From the NCBI GenBank assembly GCA_016708305.1, contig JADJGB010000008.1, positions 2,108,001 to 2,172,000 on the forward strand: a stretch of 64,000 nt of DNA. Reading direction: 5' to 3'. The stretch comes from Sphingobacteriales bacterium (lineage in GTDB: Bacteria; Bacteroidota; Bacteroidia; Chitinophagales; Chitinophagaceae). Below are positions 11,510 to 21,377 of the stretch, in pieces; position 1 is the stretch's first letter; the number at the start of each line of letters is the position of its first letter. Under the pieces are notes generated by a model. It had not been told where the DNA came from. It worked only from the letters and a program-made list of their open reading frames with translations, and made no database searches. Both the position numbers and the translations under genes were made by a program.

Positions 11510-11565
11510 TCTGCACTATACAATAGTATATTGAACAGAGAAAAAAGGGGGGGTATAATAAAATT

Positions 11566-12156
11566 TTAGAAAGAAAAAAACAGGAGAATCAGCAATTCAT
11601 CTTTATAATTATAAAGTAATTGTTTTAAGTTTTTTAATGCATTTGCCATGTGTTCCTTTACTGTTTCTTTACTTAGTCCAAGTTGAAAAGCTATTTCTTT
11701 GTAGGTAACGCCGCAATATTTATTCATACGGTAAATTTGCTGTTGTCTTGGCGACAATAGACTTACCAAATGCTCAATTCTTTCTCCTTTTTGTTTTTGA
11801 AGCAGCTGTACAAAGGGCGTTTGCGCCTCGTCTTCAAAAAACTCTCTTAAATAATTGTAATAATTTTTCTTTTGGGCTTCTTTTTTCAGCCTGTTTAAAG
11901 CCTGATTTTTGGTTATTGTCCACAGCCATGCCTCCGGATTATCGATTTTGTACAATAAAGTTCTTTCTTCCCATAAAACCAAAAATACTTGTTGGGTAAT
12001 ATCTTCTGCAAGTTCTCTGATTTTACAAAAATGTAATGCGGTTGAAAAAATTTTTGAAAAATAGTTATTATAAATTGAGGTGAAAGCGAGATCGTCTCCT
12101 TTGGCTAATCCGGCAAAGGCTTCTGTGAGACTATTATCGTAGAAGGCATCATTCAT
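11566..12156 (-). CDS. ECF RNA polymerase sigma-70 factor
   Basis: Extracytoplasmic-function sigma factor of the Bacteroidota FecI-like group. Region 2 (FTSIYNNYFSKIFSTALHF...AEDITQQVFLVLWEER) is followed by region 4 (LSPRQQQIYRMNKYCGVTYKEIA, then the helix LGLSKETVKEHMANALKNL). I start it at the internal Met (MNDAFYDNS, 12156) rather than at 12183, because a promoter-like TACCTTTG lies at 12181-12188 and would otherwise be inside the gene. It is the first gene of the polysaccharide locus and presumably drives susC onwards under control of the FecR protein. Confidence 0.9.
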   Translation of the reverse strand: MNDAFYDNSLTEAFAGLAKGDDLAFTSIYNNYFSKIFSTALHFCKIRELAEDITQQVFLVLWEERTLLYKIDNPEAWLWTITKNQALNRLKKEAQKKNYYNYLREFFEDEAQTPFVQLLQKQKGERIEHLVSLLSPRQQQIYRMNKYCGVTYKEIAFQLGLSKETVKEHMANALKNLKQLLYNYKDELLILLFFSF

Positions 12157-12180
12157 AATCAAAATCAAATTGCAGAGCAG

Positions 12181-12188
12181 CAAAGGTA
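12181..12188 (-). promoter_or_regulatory. candidate -7 box of the sigma gene
   Basis: On the minus strand TACCTTTG matches the Bacteroidota TAnnTTTG box exactly, 25 bp upstream of the chosen start codon. No clean TTG was found at the -33 position, so this is tentative. The MITE at 12230-12444 ends about 40 bp upstream. Confidence 0.35.
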
Positions 12189-12229
12189 ATCAAACAATCA
12201 TTAAGTGAAGGTGAAAAAAGTCAGTTAAT

Positions 12230-12444
12230 CAGGGCAAACGCATCTAAATTCACAAACAGGTAATCATCATCAATCACGGAGGGATAAAATTATAATTGAA
12301 TAGGATTGTACCCTATTTTACAGAACTCCAAAGGGGTGAAATGTCATCCCTACTGGATTTTGAACACGACCAAACAATTATTTCTATAACGATATCAGCC
12401 TTTCAGGCTTGTTTTCTGACTAAAAATTAGATGCGTTTGCCCTG
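12230..12444. mobile_element. 215-bp MITE with 10-bp target duplication
   Basis: Non-coding element bounded by near-perfect terminal inverted repeats: CAGGGCAAACGCATCTAA at the left, and its reverse complement, TTAGATGCGTTTGCCCTG, at the right. It is flanked by direct repeats GTCAGTTAAT at 12220-12229 and 12445-12454, a 10-bp target-site duplication. No open frame is inside. It is a passive, transposase-less element mobilised in trans; a 10-bp duplication fits IS4-like enzymes among others, but no matching full-length IS is in the window. Confidence 0.8.
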
Positions 12445-12454
12445 GTCAGTTAAT

Positions 12455-12750
12455 GGCATAGAATTGGTTAGAGCTACCCTCTCCTCGATTTATTCAGCAG
12501 GCTTCAATAGTGGTTTCTGAAAACTCTATTCAAAGTTTTGGTGTAGGCTCCCCCTCAAAAAAATCCTCTGATTATCAAAGGAAAAATAATTTTTAAAGTC
12601 CTGATTTTTTATCATCGAGGCATTTAGAAAAAAAAAGTAAAGATGGAAAACATTGTAAAAATAATATTTCTTCAAATATTCAATTCTGTTGAAAGTGAAG
12701 TAAATTCAAATTGAAAAAACACTACCTGTAGTAAAAGAACATTTAAACAA
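12455..12750. other. intergenic stretch, nothing recognised
   Basis: AT-rich region between the MITE and the terminator of the next minus-strand gene. No plausible start codon with a long frame, no RNA gene and no repeat was identified. Confidence 0.5.
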
Positions 12751-12752
12751 AA

Positions 12753-12774
12753 AACCCGGAACAAAGTCCGAGTT
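12753..12774 (-). terminator. rho-independent terminator
   Basis: Minus-strand hairpin AACTCGGA/TCCGGGTT (one mismatch) followed by TTTTTT, 24 bp after the stop of the gene at 12798-13238, as expected for its terminator. Confidence 0.7.
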
Positions 12775-12797
12775 AATAAAATAATAAGTGATTGAAA

Positions 12798-13238
12798 TTA
12801 GGCTACTTGCACCTTCTTTTTCTTTGCGTTTACAGCATCTACTACTTTGCCATTTATTTGCATTTCAAATCGGGTTGCTGTCCACACATGGTCCAATTCT
12901 ACGTTATGGATACATTTATATCCATTATCTGTAAGTTTTATCCAACTCCGGTCGCGGTGCAGGTCAGTGACAATCTTTGAGGTTGCTTTAGGATGTGCCA
13001 CCCAAAACTTTGTATTTTCTTTTAAGGATGGCATTACATCCTTCAGAATATTATTTAACTGATTTTCGTTTACTGCAAACACTAATGCAAAGTCCAACTT
13101 CCTTGATTTTAGCAAGGGTGTCATGTTTTTTGCAAATGATATTTTGTTAAATTGCTTTTCGATTGAAGAGGGGAGACCCTGAATTAAAAGATTCTTTTCG
13201 TCTGCATATTGAAGTTTTTCGAACACTGTCTGAATCAT
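12798..13238 (-). CDS. conserved-looking hypothetical protein, 146 aa
   Basis: I do not recognise this family with certainty. It is soluble, has no signal peptide, and ends in a basic tail (NAKKKKVQVA). Composition, a proper terminator and the lack of frame breaks indicate a real gene. The central part (LDFALVFAVNENQLNNILK, FWVAHPKATSKIVTDL, RDRSWIKLTDNGYKCIHNVELD) recalls small DUF3052-like proteins of Bacteroidota, but that is only a resemblance. It stands alone, divergent from nothing close by. Confidence 0.7.
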   Translation of the reverse strand: MIQTVFEKLQYADEKNLLIQGLPSSIEKQFNKISFAKNMTPLLKSRKLDFALVFAVNENQLNNILKDVMPSLKENTKFWVAHPKATSKIVTDLHRDRSWIKLTDNGYKCIHNVELDHVWTATRFEMQINGKVVDAVNAKKKKVQVA

Positions 13239-13350
13239 AGTAAGAACTAATTAATTTTAAATAATCAACAAAATGCTTTCTGGCAAAAAATGCCTGAAAT
13301 TTCCTGCAAAGTTACGTTAAAAAGAACATTTAAAAACCGATTTTAACAAT

Positions 13351-13381
13351 AAAGCTCTTAAAGTGTGATTTTAAGAGCTTT
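13351..13381. terminator. bidirectional hairpin terminator
   Basis: Perfect 12-bp stem AAAGCTCTTAAA/TTTAAGAGCTTT with a 7-nt loop, about 20 bp beyond the stop of the minus-strand M48 protease gene. It lies between that gene and the start of the 12798-13238 gene. Confidence 0.7.
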
Positions 13382-13401
13382 ACATATAGTTAAAACAAAT
13401 T

Positions 13402-14213
13402 TTATTTGCCCATTGGCTGGTAAAACTTCATTGCCTCGGGCATATATTTTTGAAGTTGCTCAATCCTTCTTTCGGGACCTGGGTGGGTGCTCAGAAACTC
13501 GGGAGGAGCGCCTCCGCCTGCCAATTTTTCCATCCTTTGCCATAACGCTACCGCTTCCTGCGGGTTGTAGCCTGCCATTGCGGCCCAAATCATTCCGTAT
13601 CTGTCTGCTTCAAGTTCCTGCTTGCGAAAAGGCCAGAATACCTAACTGAGATCCCAAACCAACTGCAGTGCCAAAAATCTGGCGCATAGTATTTGAGCTT
13701 TTATTTGCCAAAAAAAGCATCCAAAATACCGGTTCCGTATTCGGCAGCAATAGACTGACTCATCCTTTCATTAGTGTGGCTGAATAATGCGTGGCTCACT
13801 TCGTGCCCCATTACGTTGGCCAAAGCAGCCTCGTTTTGGGATATGGGGAGCAGACCTGTGTAAATCACAATTTTTCCGCCCGGCATACACCAGGCATTTG
13901 CTTGGTCACTTTGTACGAGTCTTGTTTCCCAGTTATAACCCTGCAAATCTTCTTTCATATTGTTTTGGGTAAAATAACTATTGATGGCGCCTACAATTCT
14001 CTGACCCACACGATTTACCATTTCGGCATCTTTGCTGGTATTGCTGGCAACCACCTTGCTGGAAGTTAAGAAAGTTTGGTATTCGGCTACTGCCATTTGT
14101 TGCAGTTCGGCTTCTGGCAGTAGCGTAAACTGACTTCGACCTGTAATTTTATTAGTAGTACAGGCAATTACAAAAAAGGCTACCAAAAACAAGGGAAGGA
14201 TTCTTCTGATCAT
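13402..14213 (-). CDS. M48 family zinc metalloprotease lipoprotein (frameshifted)
   Basis: Envelope zinc peptidase of the BepA/LoiP-like group, probably in quality control of outer-membrane proteins. Lipobox Cys18 (VIACTTNKITGRSQF). Zinc site HEVSH at residues 137-141; the third ligand is the Glu of KQELEADRYG further on. Conserved PGGKIVIYTGLL, and a C-terminal STHPGPERRIEQL tail. Two frame breaks: near 13705 (AFFGK then KSSNTMRQIFGTAVGLG) and near 13628 (ILAFS then RKQELEAD). Together the three segments give a normal ~270-residue protein, so the breaks are probably sequence errors. Confidence 0.85.
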
Positions 14214-14300
14214 TGTAAAAGGGTTTTGAATATTACTTAATCGTTAAGTTGCTTTAAAAATACTTATCAAAGTTATATCAATAATAAAAAAGATGCAGAA

Positions 14301-14947
14301 TTATTTATTTGGTTGCTTGCGTTTGGTTCTGTTTTTAAAAATCGGCACTTTGTTCTCATCGCCCTTGATGAGTCTTCCAATATTTTTCTGGTGAGTCAGA
14401 ATCACCAAAACGGCTACAGCCACAGCAAACAAACGGTAATAGTTGTTGTCCACATCAAACACCTCCAATATAAAGAGTGGAAAGGCTATACTGGCAAGTA
14501 TTGAACTTAATGAAACAAACCGTGTAAGAAACAGAACAAGCAGAAAAATAACGGAGCAACCAAGCGCCGACCCCATGAAATGGCAATCACCAATCCTAAC
14601 AGGGTGGCCACCCCTTTTCCACCTCTGAAATTGGCCCAGATGGGGAAAATATGGCCGGTAACGGCGGCTATCCCCAATATGAGCTGCATATTCAAAAACT
14701 GAATTTCACTACTGAAGTATTGTGGGGCAAAAAGGGCAAGTTTTACTGCAAGAAATCCTTTCAGCACATCAAGTACCATTACGATTGTACCCCATTTGGG
14801 GCCTAAAACCCTGAAGGTATTAGTTGCGCCGGCATTTCCACTGCCATAATCTCTGATATCAATATCAAAGAAAATTTTGCTTACCCATACTGCTGATGGA
14901 ATACTTCCTAAGCAATATGCAATTAATACTAGTAATATTTCTTGCAT
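14301..14947 (-). CDS. plsY: glycerol-3-phosphate acyltransferase PlsY (frameshifted)
   Basis: Inner-membrane enzyme that moves the acyl group of acyl-phosphate to glycerol-3-phosphate, the first step of phospholipid synthesis. Family motifs are visible: GSIPSAVWVSK, DYGSGNAGATNTFRVLG and FRGGKGVATLLG, with several membrane helices. The frame breaks near 14570, where GLVIAI should run into GALGCSVIFLLVLFLTRFVS. The span is 3n+2. PlsY is normally essential, so a one-base sequencing deletion is far more likely than a dead gene. The C-terminus is a short basic tail. Confidence 0.9.
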
Positions 14948-15031
14948 GTATTAATGTTGTCTTATAGTAAACCTACTTAAATGCAAAGCTAAGATATTTT
15001 TTTATCAAAAATTGATTCAGGTCAAATAAAA

Positions 15032-15838
15032 TCACAACTTATTGAAATACAAGCAAATCCATTTTCCCTTTTGCACCATTTCTTTCATAATGAGAGCGTT
15101 ATTACCACAAACAGATAATATATCAGGTTCATCCTCTGCAAGTAGGCCGCTCAGGAGCAAAACGCCATCTTTTAGCAGTTGTTTTGCCAGATAAGGAATA
15201 GTTTCAATTAATATATTTCGGTTGATATTGGCCAAAATGACATCAAAGGTTTCATTTATAGCTGAGTCTGATTGCTTTAAAATGATTTGGGATATTGAAT
15301 TTCTTGCAAAATTTTCCTTAGCGTTACTAATGCTCCATTCATCAATATCTGTAGCCAAAATCCTTGCAGCGCCCAGTTTATAAGCTAAAATTGCCAAAAT
15401 ACCTGTTCCTGTTCCGAAGTCGAAAACCGATTTTCTGGTGAAATTAATTTTTCGCATCTGCTGCATCATCAAAAAAGTGGTGGCATGGTGGCCGGTGCCA
15501 AAACTCATTTTGGGCGTGATGGCAATTTCGTGTTCCACATTTTTTACAGGTTGGTGAAAATCTGCCCTTACTGCTACAAAATCGTCAACAATTACAGGGT
15601 CAAAGTTGGATTCCCATATTTGGTTCCAGTTTTGGTCAGGAATTGAGGTTATTTGATGCCTGAAATGTAACTTTTCGCTCAGGTCTTTTATCTTTGCATC
15701 CTCAAATTTTTCCTGTTTGATAAAAACTTTTAAAGTAGTTTCGGTTTCCTCAAACCCTTCGGCTTCTTCTGAAAAATTTGCAATCAATATTTCTTTGTCT
15801 GTTTCAGATAAATCGCTGATTAATATTTCGATATACAT
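15032..15838 (-). CDS. prmA: ribosomal protein L11 methyltransferase
   Basis: SAM-dependent methyltransferase that trimethylates ribosomal protein L11. 268 residues, intact, close to the usual length of the shorter Bacteroidota form. It has an N-terminal substrate-recognition domain, then the Rossmann core with motif I FDFGTGTGILAILAYKLGA and the DVILANINRNIL segment (the NPPY-like position). Its start codon abuts the stop of the upstream DUF445 gene, suggesting cotranscription. Confidence 0.93.
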   Translation of the reverse strand: MYIEILISDLSETDKEILIANFSEEAEGFEETETTLKVFIKQEKFEDAKIKDLSEKLHFRHQITSIPDQNWNQIWESNFDPVIVDDFVAVRADFHQPVKNVEHEIAITPKMSFGTGHHATTFLMMQQMRKINFTRKSVFDFGTGTGILAILAYKLGAARILATDIDEWSISNAKENFARNSISQIILKQSDSAINETFDVILANINRNILIETIPYLAKQLLKDGVLLLSGLLAEDEPDILSVCGNNALIMKEMVQKGKWICLYFNKL

Positions 15839-17086
15839 TTAAATAAGTTTTGTAAGCATATAAATCAATAATCCCACCAGACCGCCTACGAGTGTGCCAT
15901 TGATGCGAATGTATTGCAGGTCTTTTCCCACTTCTAATTCCAATTTGTTACTTAGTTCTCTGCCCTCCCAGTCGCCTACCGTATTGCTGATGAGTTCGCC
16001 CATTTTTTCTGTATTGTGCAGTATCAGCCTGTACAAGTTGAATCTTATCCAACCGTCAATTTTATTTTGCATTACTTCATCCTGTTTCAGGCTGGTAGCT
16101 ATTTCTGCAACCATTTTTTTTATATACAATTTTACTGCAGATTTTTCGGCAGACAAATCACTTAAAACACTTTTCTGCAAAGTCTTCCAGGCAGCAGCAG
16201 CATAAGATTGGATGCGGTCTTTGGTAAGCAGGTTGTTTTTTATTTCCTGTAGTTCATCTTCCCATTTTTGGCTGGTTCTTATTTCTTTAACAAAGCCATT
16301 CAGTTGAGATAAAATATCTTTTCTAATCTGATGGTTTGGATTTTTCTCTATTTCTGTCAGGTATTTTGTAGCACCTTTGACCAGTTTGGAGGCAATCAGG
16401 TTATCAACAAACTCCGGAATCAACAGATAACTTTCTTGTTTTACCCTGTCGCGTACCTGATCTTCGTTGTTGGTTATATAATTTCTTAACTTGTCAATGA
16501 TATAATCCAAAATTCGCTCATGGTCTCCACGCTGTACAACCTGCTGAATACCGCCTGCAAGTATTTCATTGAGATGAATATTATTTAAAATATCTTTTGA
16601 CTTGGCAGTGATAAACTTTACCACCATGTGCTCATCAGTTTTTTCAATAATATCCTTCAGCAGCCAGAGAATTTCGTTGGAAGTAAGTTCTAAATTTTTT
16701 TTATTGTTCAGCCATCCGGCAATAAACGAACTGAGCTGAAGGCGTTGTATGTAGGGGCGAATGGTAGTAGGATTTAAAAAATTTTCAACCACAAATCCTC
16801 CCAGATTATCTCCAATACTTTTTTTGCGGTTCACAATCAGATTGGTGTGAGGAATAGGTATGCCCATAGGATGATGAAACAATGCGGTAACCGCAAACCA
16901 ATCGGCCAAAGCGCCCACCATAGCTGCTTCGGAGAAAACTTTTACATAACCTATCCATGCAAAAAAATAGTATTTCATGAAATAAATGCAAACAATATAT
17001 ATGCAAAGCATCAAAAGAAACAGGCCGGTTGCCAATTTTTTATGCTGTCGTAATTGTTTACGCTTGATTATATCCAAATCGTTCAC
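15839..17086 (-). CDS. DUF445 family membrane protein
   Basis: Membrane protein of the DUF445 (YheB/YjiN-like) family, function unknown. It has an N-terminal helix (LATGLFLLMLCIYIVCIYFM), the family hallmark AAMVGALADWFAVTALFHHPMGIPIPHTNLI, a long helical middle, and a C-terminal helix GTLVGGLVGLLIYML. I place the start at GTG 17086 (VNDLDIIKRKQ). The frame stays open to 17140, but an ATG there would overlap the start codon of the divergent MATE gene, and its extra 18 residues look non-coding. Confidence 0.85.
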   Translation of the reverse strand: MNDLDIIKRKQLRQHKKLATGLFLLMLCIYIVCIYFMKYYFFAWIGYVKVFSEAAMVGALADWFAVTALFHHPMGIPIPHTNLIVNRKKSIGDNLGGFVVENFLNPTTIRPYIQRLQLSSFIAGWLNNKKNLELTSNEILWLLKDIIEKTDEHMVVKFITAKSKDILNNIHLNEILAGGIQQVVQRGDHERILDYIIDKLRNYITNNEDQVRDRVKQESYLLIPEFVDNLIASKLVKGATKYLTEIEKNPNHQIRKDILSQLNGFVKEIRTSQKWEDELQEIKNNLLTKDRIQSYAAAAWKTLQKSVLSDLSAEKSAVKLYIKKMVAEIATSLKQDEVMQNKIDGWIRFNLYRLILHNTEKMGELISNTVGDWEGRELSNKLELEVGKDLQYIRINGTLVGGLVGLLIYMLTKLI

Positions 17087-17138
17087 GGCAATAAAAATAA
17101 AACAATTTACTATTTTTTGTTCTTTTAAATTTGCAGCC

Positions 17139-18470
17139 ATGCATTACAAAACCGAAGCAAGGAGTACTTTAAAACTGGCCTATCCGGTTATTCTGGGAGA
17201 GTTGGCTCAAATTTCTCTTCATCTGATAGATACTGCAATGATTGGTTTTGTGGGCTATAAGGAACTGGCTGCAGCATCATTAGTGCTCAATGTCATTAAT
17301 ATCCCTTTTATTTTGGGAATAGGAATTACCATTTCAGTAGCACAAATGGTTTCTTTGGCACACGGTCAGTATGACAAACAGTTGGTTTCGCATTTTTTTT
17401 TTAATGGGTTTTGGTTGTGCCTGATAACTGCTGTAATTATTTCGGTAGCATTAATTTTTGGCAAAGGCATACTTACCCATTTAGGCCAAGATCCTGAAGT
17501 GGCAAAACTTGCAGAACCATTTATGACTACTATGAGCCTCTCCATTATTCCGATGGTATTGTTTATGGCGCTCAAGCAATTTGCCGACGCCTTGCAATAT
17601 ACCAAAACGGCTATGGCGCTTTCAATGTCGGCCATACCTATAAATGTATTTCTTAACTGGTTGTTGATTTATGGAAATTGGGGCTTTCCCAGATTAGAAT
17701 TAGTGGGAGCAGGCTATGCCACCTTAATAACCAGAACACTGATATTTCTGGCATTGGGCTATGTGGTGCTCAATCATCGTATTTTTAGCAAATATGTGGC
17801 AGTAGCACAAAATCAGTGGAAGATACGAAGACAAACACTTGTTCAACTCCTGAAAATAGGTATCCCCAGCAGTTTGCAAATTGGCATGGAAGCGGGCGCT
17901 TTTGCCGTTTCTGGAATTATCATTGGCACCATTGGCGCCAAGGCGCAGGCGGCACACCAGATAGCATTGAGCATTGCTTCATTCACTTTTATGGTTTCAC
18001 TGGGATTGTCGCAGGCAGGTTCTATAAGGGTAAGTCATGCATTTGGGGCGGCAGCCTGGCCCAAAATAAGAGTAATAGGGAAATCAACAATGGTCTTAGC
18101 ATTGATTTACGGCTGCCTGACATGTGTTTTGTTAATAGTTTTTAAGGGGCAATTACCCCAAATATTCAATCAGGACAGGGAGGTGGTATCCATATCGGCA
18201 GCATTGATTTTTCTTGCAGCTGTTTTTCAGATTCCTGATGCCTTGCAAGCTACAAGCTCGGGGTTGCTGAGAGGCATTAAAGATGTAAATGTTCCCACAG
18301 TTTATATTGCCATTGCTTACTGGGTATTGGGTATCCCGATTGGTTATGTTTTAGCTTTTCCAATGGGGATGGGCGCCAACGGAATCTGGTTAGGGCTAAT
18401 CATAGGGCTTGGCGTTGCCTGTGTTTTCCTCACAAGGAGGTTTTTAAAGATGGCAGGCAGGCATAAATAG
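17139..18470 (+). CDS. MATE family efflux transporter
   Basis: NorM-like multidrug or toxin extrusion antiporter driven by Na+ or H+, 443 residues, about twelve membrane helices. Family features include LAYPVILGELAQISLHLIDTAMIGFVG near the start, and IGIPSSLQIGMEAGAFAVSG and GLSQAGSIRVSHAFGA in the second half. The frame is open further upstream to 16986, but MHYKTEARSTLKL is the natural MATE N-terminus, so I start at 17139. It is divergent from the DUF445 gene, with the two promoters packed into about 50-100 bp. Stop codon TAG. Confidence 0.92.
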   Translation: MHYKTEARSTLKLAYPVILGELAQISLHLIDTAMIGFVGYKELAAASLVLNVINIPFILGIGITISVAQMVSLAHGQYDKQLVSHFFFNGFWLCLITAVIISVALIFGKGILTHLGQDPEVAKLAEPFMTTMSLSIIPMVLFMALKQFADALQYTKTAMALSMSAIPINVFLNWLLIYGNWGFPRLELVGAGYATLITRTLIFLALGYVVLNHRIFSKYVAVAQNQWKIRRQTLVQLLKIGIPSSLQIGMEAGAFAVSGIIIGTIGAKAQAAHQIALSIASFTFMVSLGLSQAGSIRVSHAFGAAAWPKIRVIGKSTMVLALIYGCLTCVLLIVFKGQLPQIFNQDREVVSISAALIFLAAVFQIPDALQATSSGLLRGIKDVNVPTVYIAIAYWVLGIPIGYVLAFPMGMGANGIWLGLIIGLGVACVFLTRRFLKMAGRHK

Positions 18471-18507
18471 TGGATATTTGTATAAGCAAGTTCAAATAAA
18501 TTTAGTA

Positions 18508-19751
18508 ATGATATCAAGATTTTCTATTGCCGCATTATTGCTATTTGCATTTACTGCTATTGAAGCACAAAATACAATAACAAAAAAAGCGCTTTTTATT
18601 ATTGTAGATGGTATTCCGGCAGACTTAATTGAAAGGGTAAAGCCTGAAAACCTGACTAAATATCAAAAGCTGGCGGCTATACTCGCGCTTATGTAGGAGG
18701 AGAAAAAAACGGCTATTCCGAAACGCCCACTATCAGTGCGGTAGGATACAATAGTTTGCTGACGGCTGCCTGGGTGAATAAGCATAATGTTTGGGGCAAT
18801 GGAATAGAAAATCCTAACTATAATTATCACACCATTTTCAGAATGATTAAGGATGTGGCTCCCGAAAAAAAATTAGCTGTTTTTTCTACCTGGCAGGATA
18901 ATCGCACCAAACTCATTGGCGAAGGAAAATCCGAAACAAGGAATATATTACTCGATTATAAATTTGACGGACTTGAGTTAGATACTGTAAATTTTCCGCA
19001 TGATAAGGAAAGCAAATATATCCAAAAAATTGATGACCGGGTAGCGCTGGAAGCCGCAAAATGTGTAACAAAATATGCTCCTGACCTGACATGGGTTTAT
19101 TTGCAATACACCGATGATGCAGGGCATCATTTTGGCGATAGCAAAAAATTTGATGAAGCAGTTTTGCAAGCAGATAAACAAATTGGAATGATTTATGAAG
19201 CCATCCTGAAAAGGCAGAAAAAGCATCATGAAGAATGGGTCATTTTTGTTACCACCGACCATGGCAGAGATGCTATCACCGGCAAAGGACATGGCGGGCA
19301 AACAGCCAGAGAGCGGGGAACATGGATTGTAACCAATGCTAAAGACCTAAATAATTATTTTTATGCAGGCAATCCGGGTATTGTGGATATTACGCCATCC
19401 ATTATGCAGTTTCTGGCGCTGCCAATACCGGCACAGAGCAGGGTAGAGGTGGACGGAGTTTCGCTTATCGGAAAAGTATCTCTTGCCAATCCTTATGTGT
19501 TGCTCTCTTCTTCCAAAAAATTACAAATAGGCTGGGATGCTTATGATAGTGAAGGAGTTGTGAAAATTTCTATTGCACAAACCAATAATTTTCTACTTAC
19601 CGGAACTCCGGACGCTTTGGAAAAGTTGGGGGAGGCGCCAATAAAAAGCGGAAAATTCGTAGCAGATTTTTTGCCGCAGGCGGGAAAAGTGTATAAAATT
19701 GTATTAGAAGGAAAATATAATACTGTAAACAAATGGATTATTTCTAATTAG
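18508..19751 (+). CDS. alkaline phosphatase superfamily phosphodiesterase (frameshifted)
   Basis: Secreted or periplasmic enzyme of the type I phosphodiesterase/nucleotide pyrophosphatase family. Signal peptide from MISRFSIAALLLFAF to cleavage after IEAQ. Metal and nucleophile motifs: IIVDGIPADL, the nucleophile Thr in GYSETPTISAVGYNSLLTA, TDDAGHHFG, TDHGRD and KGHGG. The frame shifts near 18672 (KYQKLAA then YTRAYVGGEKNG); span 3n+2. The stop codon is TAG, whose G is the first base of the downstream IS. After the IS pair the original sequence resumes as TAATTAATATT, so the uninterrupted gene would have ended at the same codon with TAA. Confidence 0.85.
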
Positions 19752-21371
19752 TGTCTGTCCATAAAGTAAGCGATTTCTAAAACGCATTAGTATATATTAA
19801 TATTCGTTCTATTTTCCGGTCTTCATTTAGTCGATAACGATCTCCCTTTCATCGTTGAGTATTTTTTTCAGGTAGAAATGGCTCAAAGGCAGCATTTTCG
19901 GCACTTTCAGCGCATAGCTCCGCCTTGCATCTTCGCATTTTTAGCTTATAGTCCGATATACCTTTTATAGCTGAGCCACCACTGCGGCTGTCATCACCCG
20001 GATATTGTAGGCGATCACGCTCCATAATACCTTTTGCTTAAAATGTGCTTCTCCTTCCAGTTGCACCTGAATAACCGGCAGCCTCTTTTCAAATTTGAAA
20101 TCACCGCTTCTATTCCACTGCGCCATTTCTTCAAACGGGTCTCCATATTTTGGAACTCACCACATTTTTCAGGCTGCCTACGATCTTATTGAAAACAATA
20201 TTTACGATTCCTTTTCCTTGCGCATATTCCGCATTGTCTTTGGAGGCATACCCACCATCGGTTACGCTATCACGGGGTACGATTTGATAATCACTCTATT
20301 TTATTGATGGTGCTTTGATACAGTGTGCTATCGGATGGATTGCCCTTCAATACCTCACAACTCAATATCAAACTGCTTTTGCCGCTTGTCAGGTTTATCT
20401 TGTGACCAAACTGAACTTCCCTTTGACCTTTTACTATAATGTCAGTATGCTGCTCATAGATAGAAAATATTTTTTCATCATTGGACACCGTCTCTCCATT
20501 GATCTGTTTGCGCCAGGTAATATCATACACTTTTTCCATCAGCGGCAACAGATTTTCCAATTCCCCTGTTATGAAGAAGGCGTTCATACTATAACATGGC
20601 TTTTTTTTTACCGCGTTAGCCACCTGATTAATACATTTTGTGAATGTTATTAATTGCTTGTTGAACAGGTCTATACGCTTATCTCCATTCCTGGTGATGT
20701 TAATCTTGAAAAATGTTCTTTTCTCATCTTTGGTATAATCTCTGTAATCCAAATCTTTCACTTCTTCTGCCTAACTGTGAGAGCAGCCGGTGGCTTTCTT
20801 TGATACAGTCCCAGACCAACGAGTTATTAGTGGGGTAATGTATGTTTGTTTCAACAACGGTGCTATCCTGGCGTAGCTGTTTAATATCTTCCAATCCTTC
20901 GCTGATAGCTATCTTGTTCAATGATACCAATATCTGTTGCAGGCTGTCTTCACTTATCTTTGAAATATATTTCTGGAATACCTGAAAGCTAAACGGGTGG
21001 CGGTTATCAAGCTTTACAAACTGCTCACAAATACGGGAGTCGCTTTGAGCATATTCCAACTCCCTGTAATCCAACCCCTTCATCTCTTTATAGATCGCTG
21101 CACGAACAATCTGCTCTACACTGGGCATATCCTGACGGCCAAATTCACTTTGCAAACAACCCCTAAGCACATCTGCTTCTGCTATTTTGATCAACTCCGG
21201 ATGCCGCTCTAACACGGTATCCAATAGCCCAAACTCGGGGTTTCTGGCCCAATCAGGCTTCTCAAACTTTAAACGCAGCGGCTCGAACAAATTCATTTTC
21301 ATACCCTCTCAAATCACAATAATTATGCCACAATATACTGACTGTCAATAATTTATCATTTATAGACAAAC
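19751..21371 (-). mobile_element. IS copy 1 (ISNCY/ISDol1-like), tandem pair
   Basis: 1621-bp insertion sequence with imperfect 15-bp ends: GTGTCTGTCCATAAA at the left and GAGTTTGTCTATAAA, read inward, at the right (12 of 15 identical). It is flanked by TAATTA at 19745-19750 and 21372-21377, a 6-bp target duplication. The transposase runs on the minus strand. A second, nearly identical copy starts immediately after the shared TAATTA. Confidence 0.85.
19965..21302 (-). pseudogene. ISNCY-type transposase, copy 1 (multiple frame breaks)
   Basis: DDE-type transposase. It starts MKMNLFEPLRLKFEKPDW and carries the family-typical DSTVVETNIHYPTNNSLVWD and, near the end, VLWSVIAYNIRVMTAAVVAQL. The family assignment (ISNCY, ISDol1 group) is from memory of these motifs. 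Breaks relative to copy 2: an extra C near 20772, two bases missing near 20304, and one missing T near 20150. Copy 2 is intact at each of these points, and copy 1 is intact where copy 2 is broken, so the two together give nearly a full frame. Both also lack one base near the position encoding NWKGEAHF. Confidence 0.8.
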
Positions 21372-21377
21372 TCTAAT

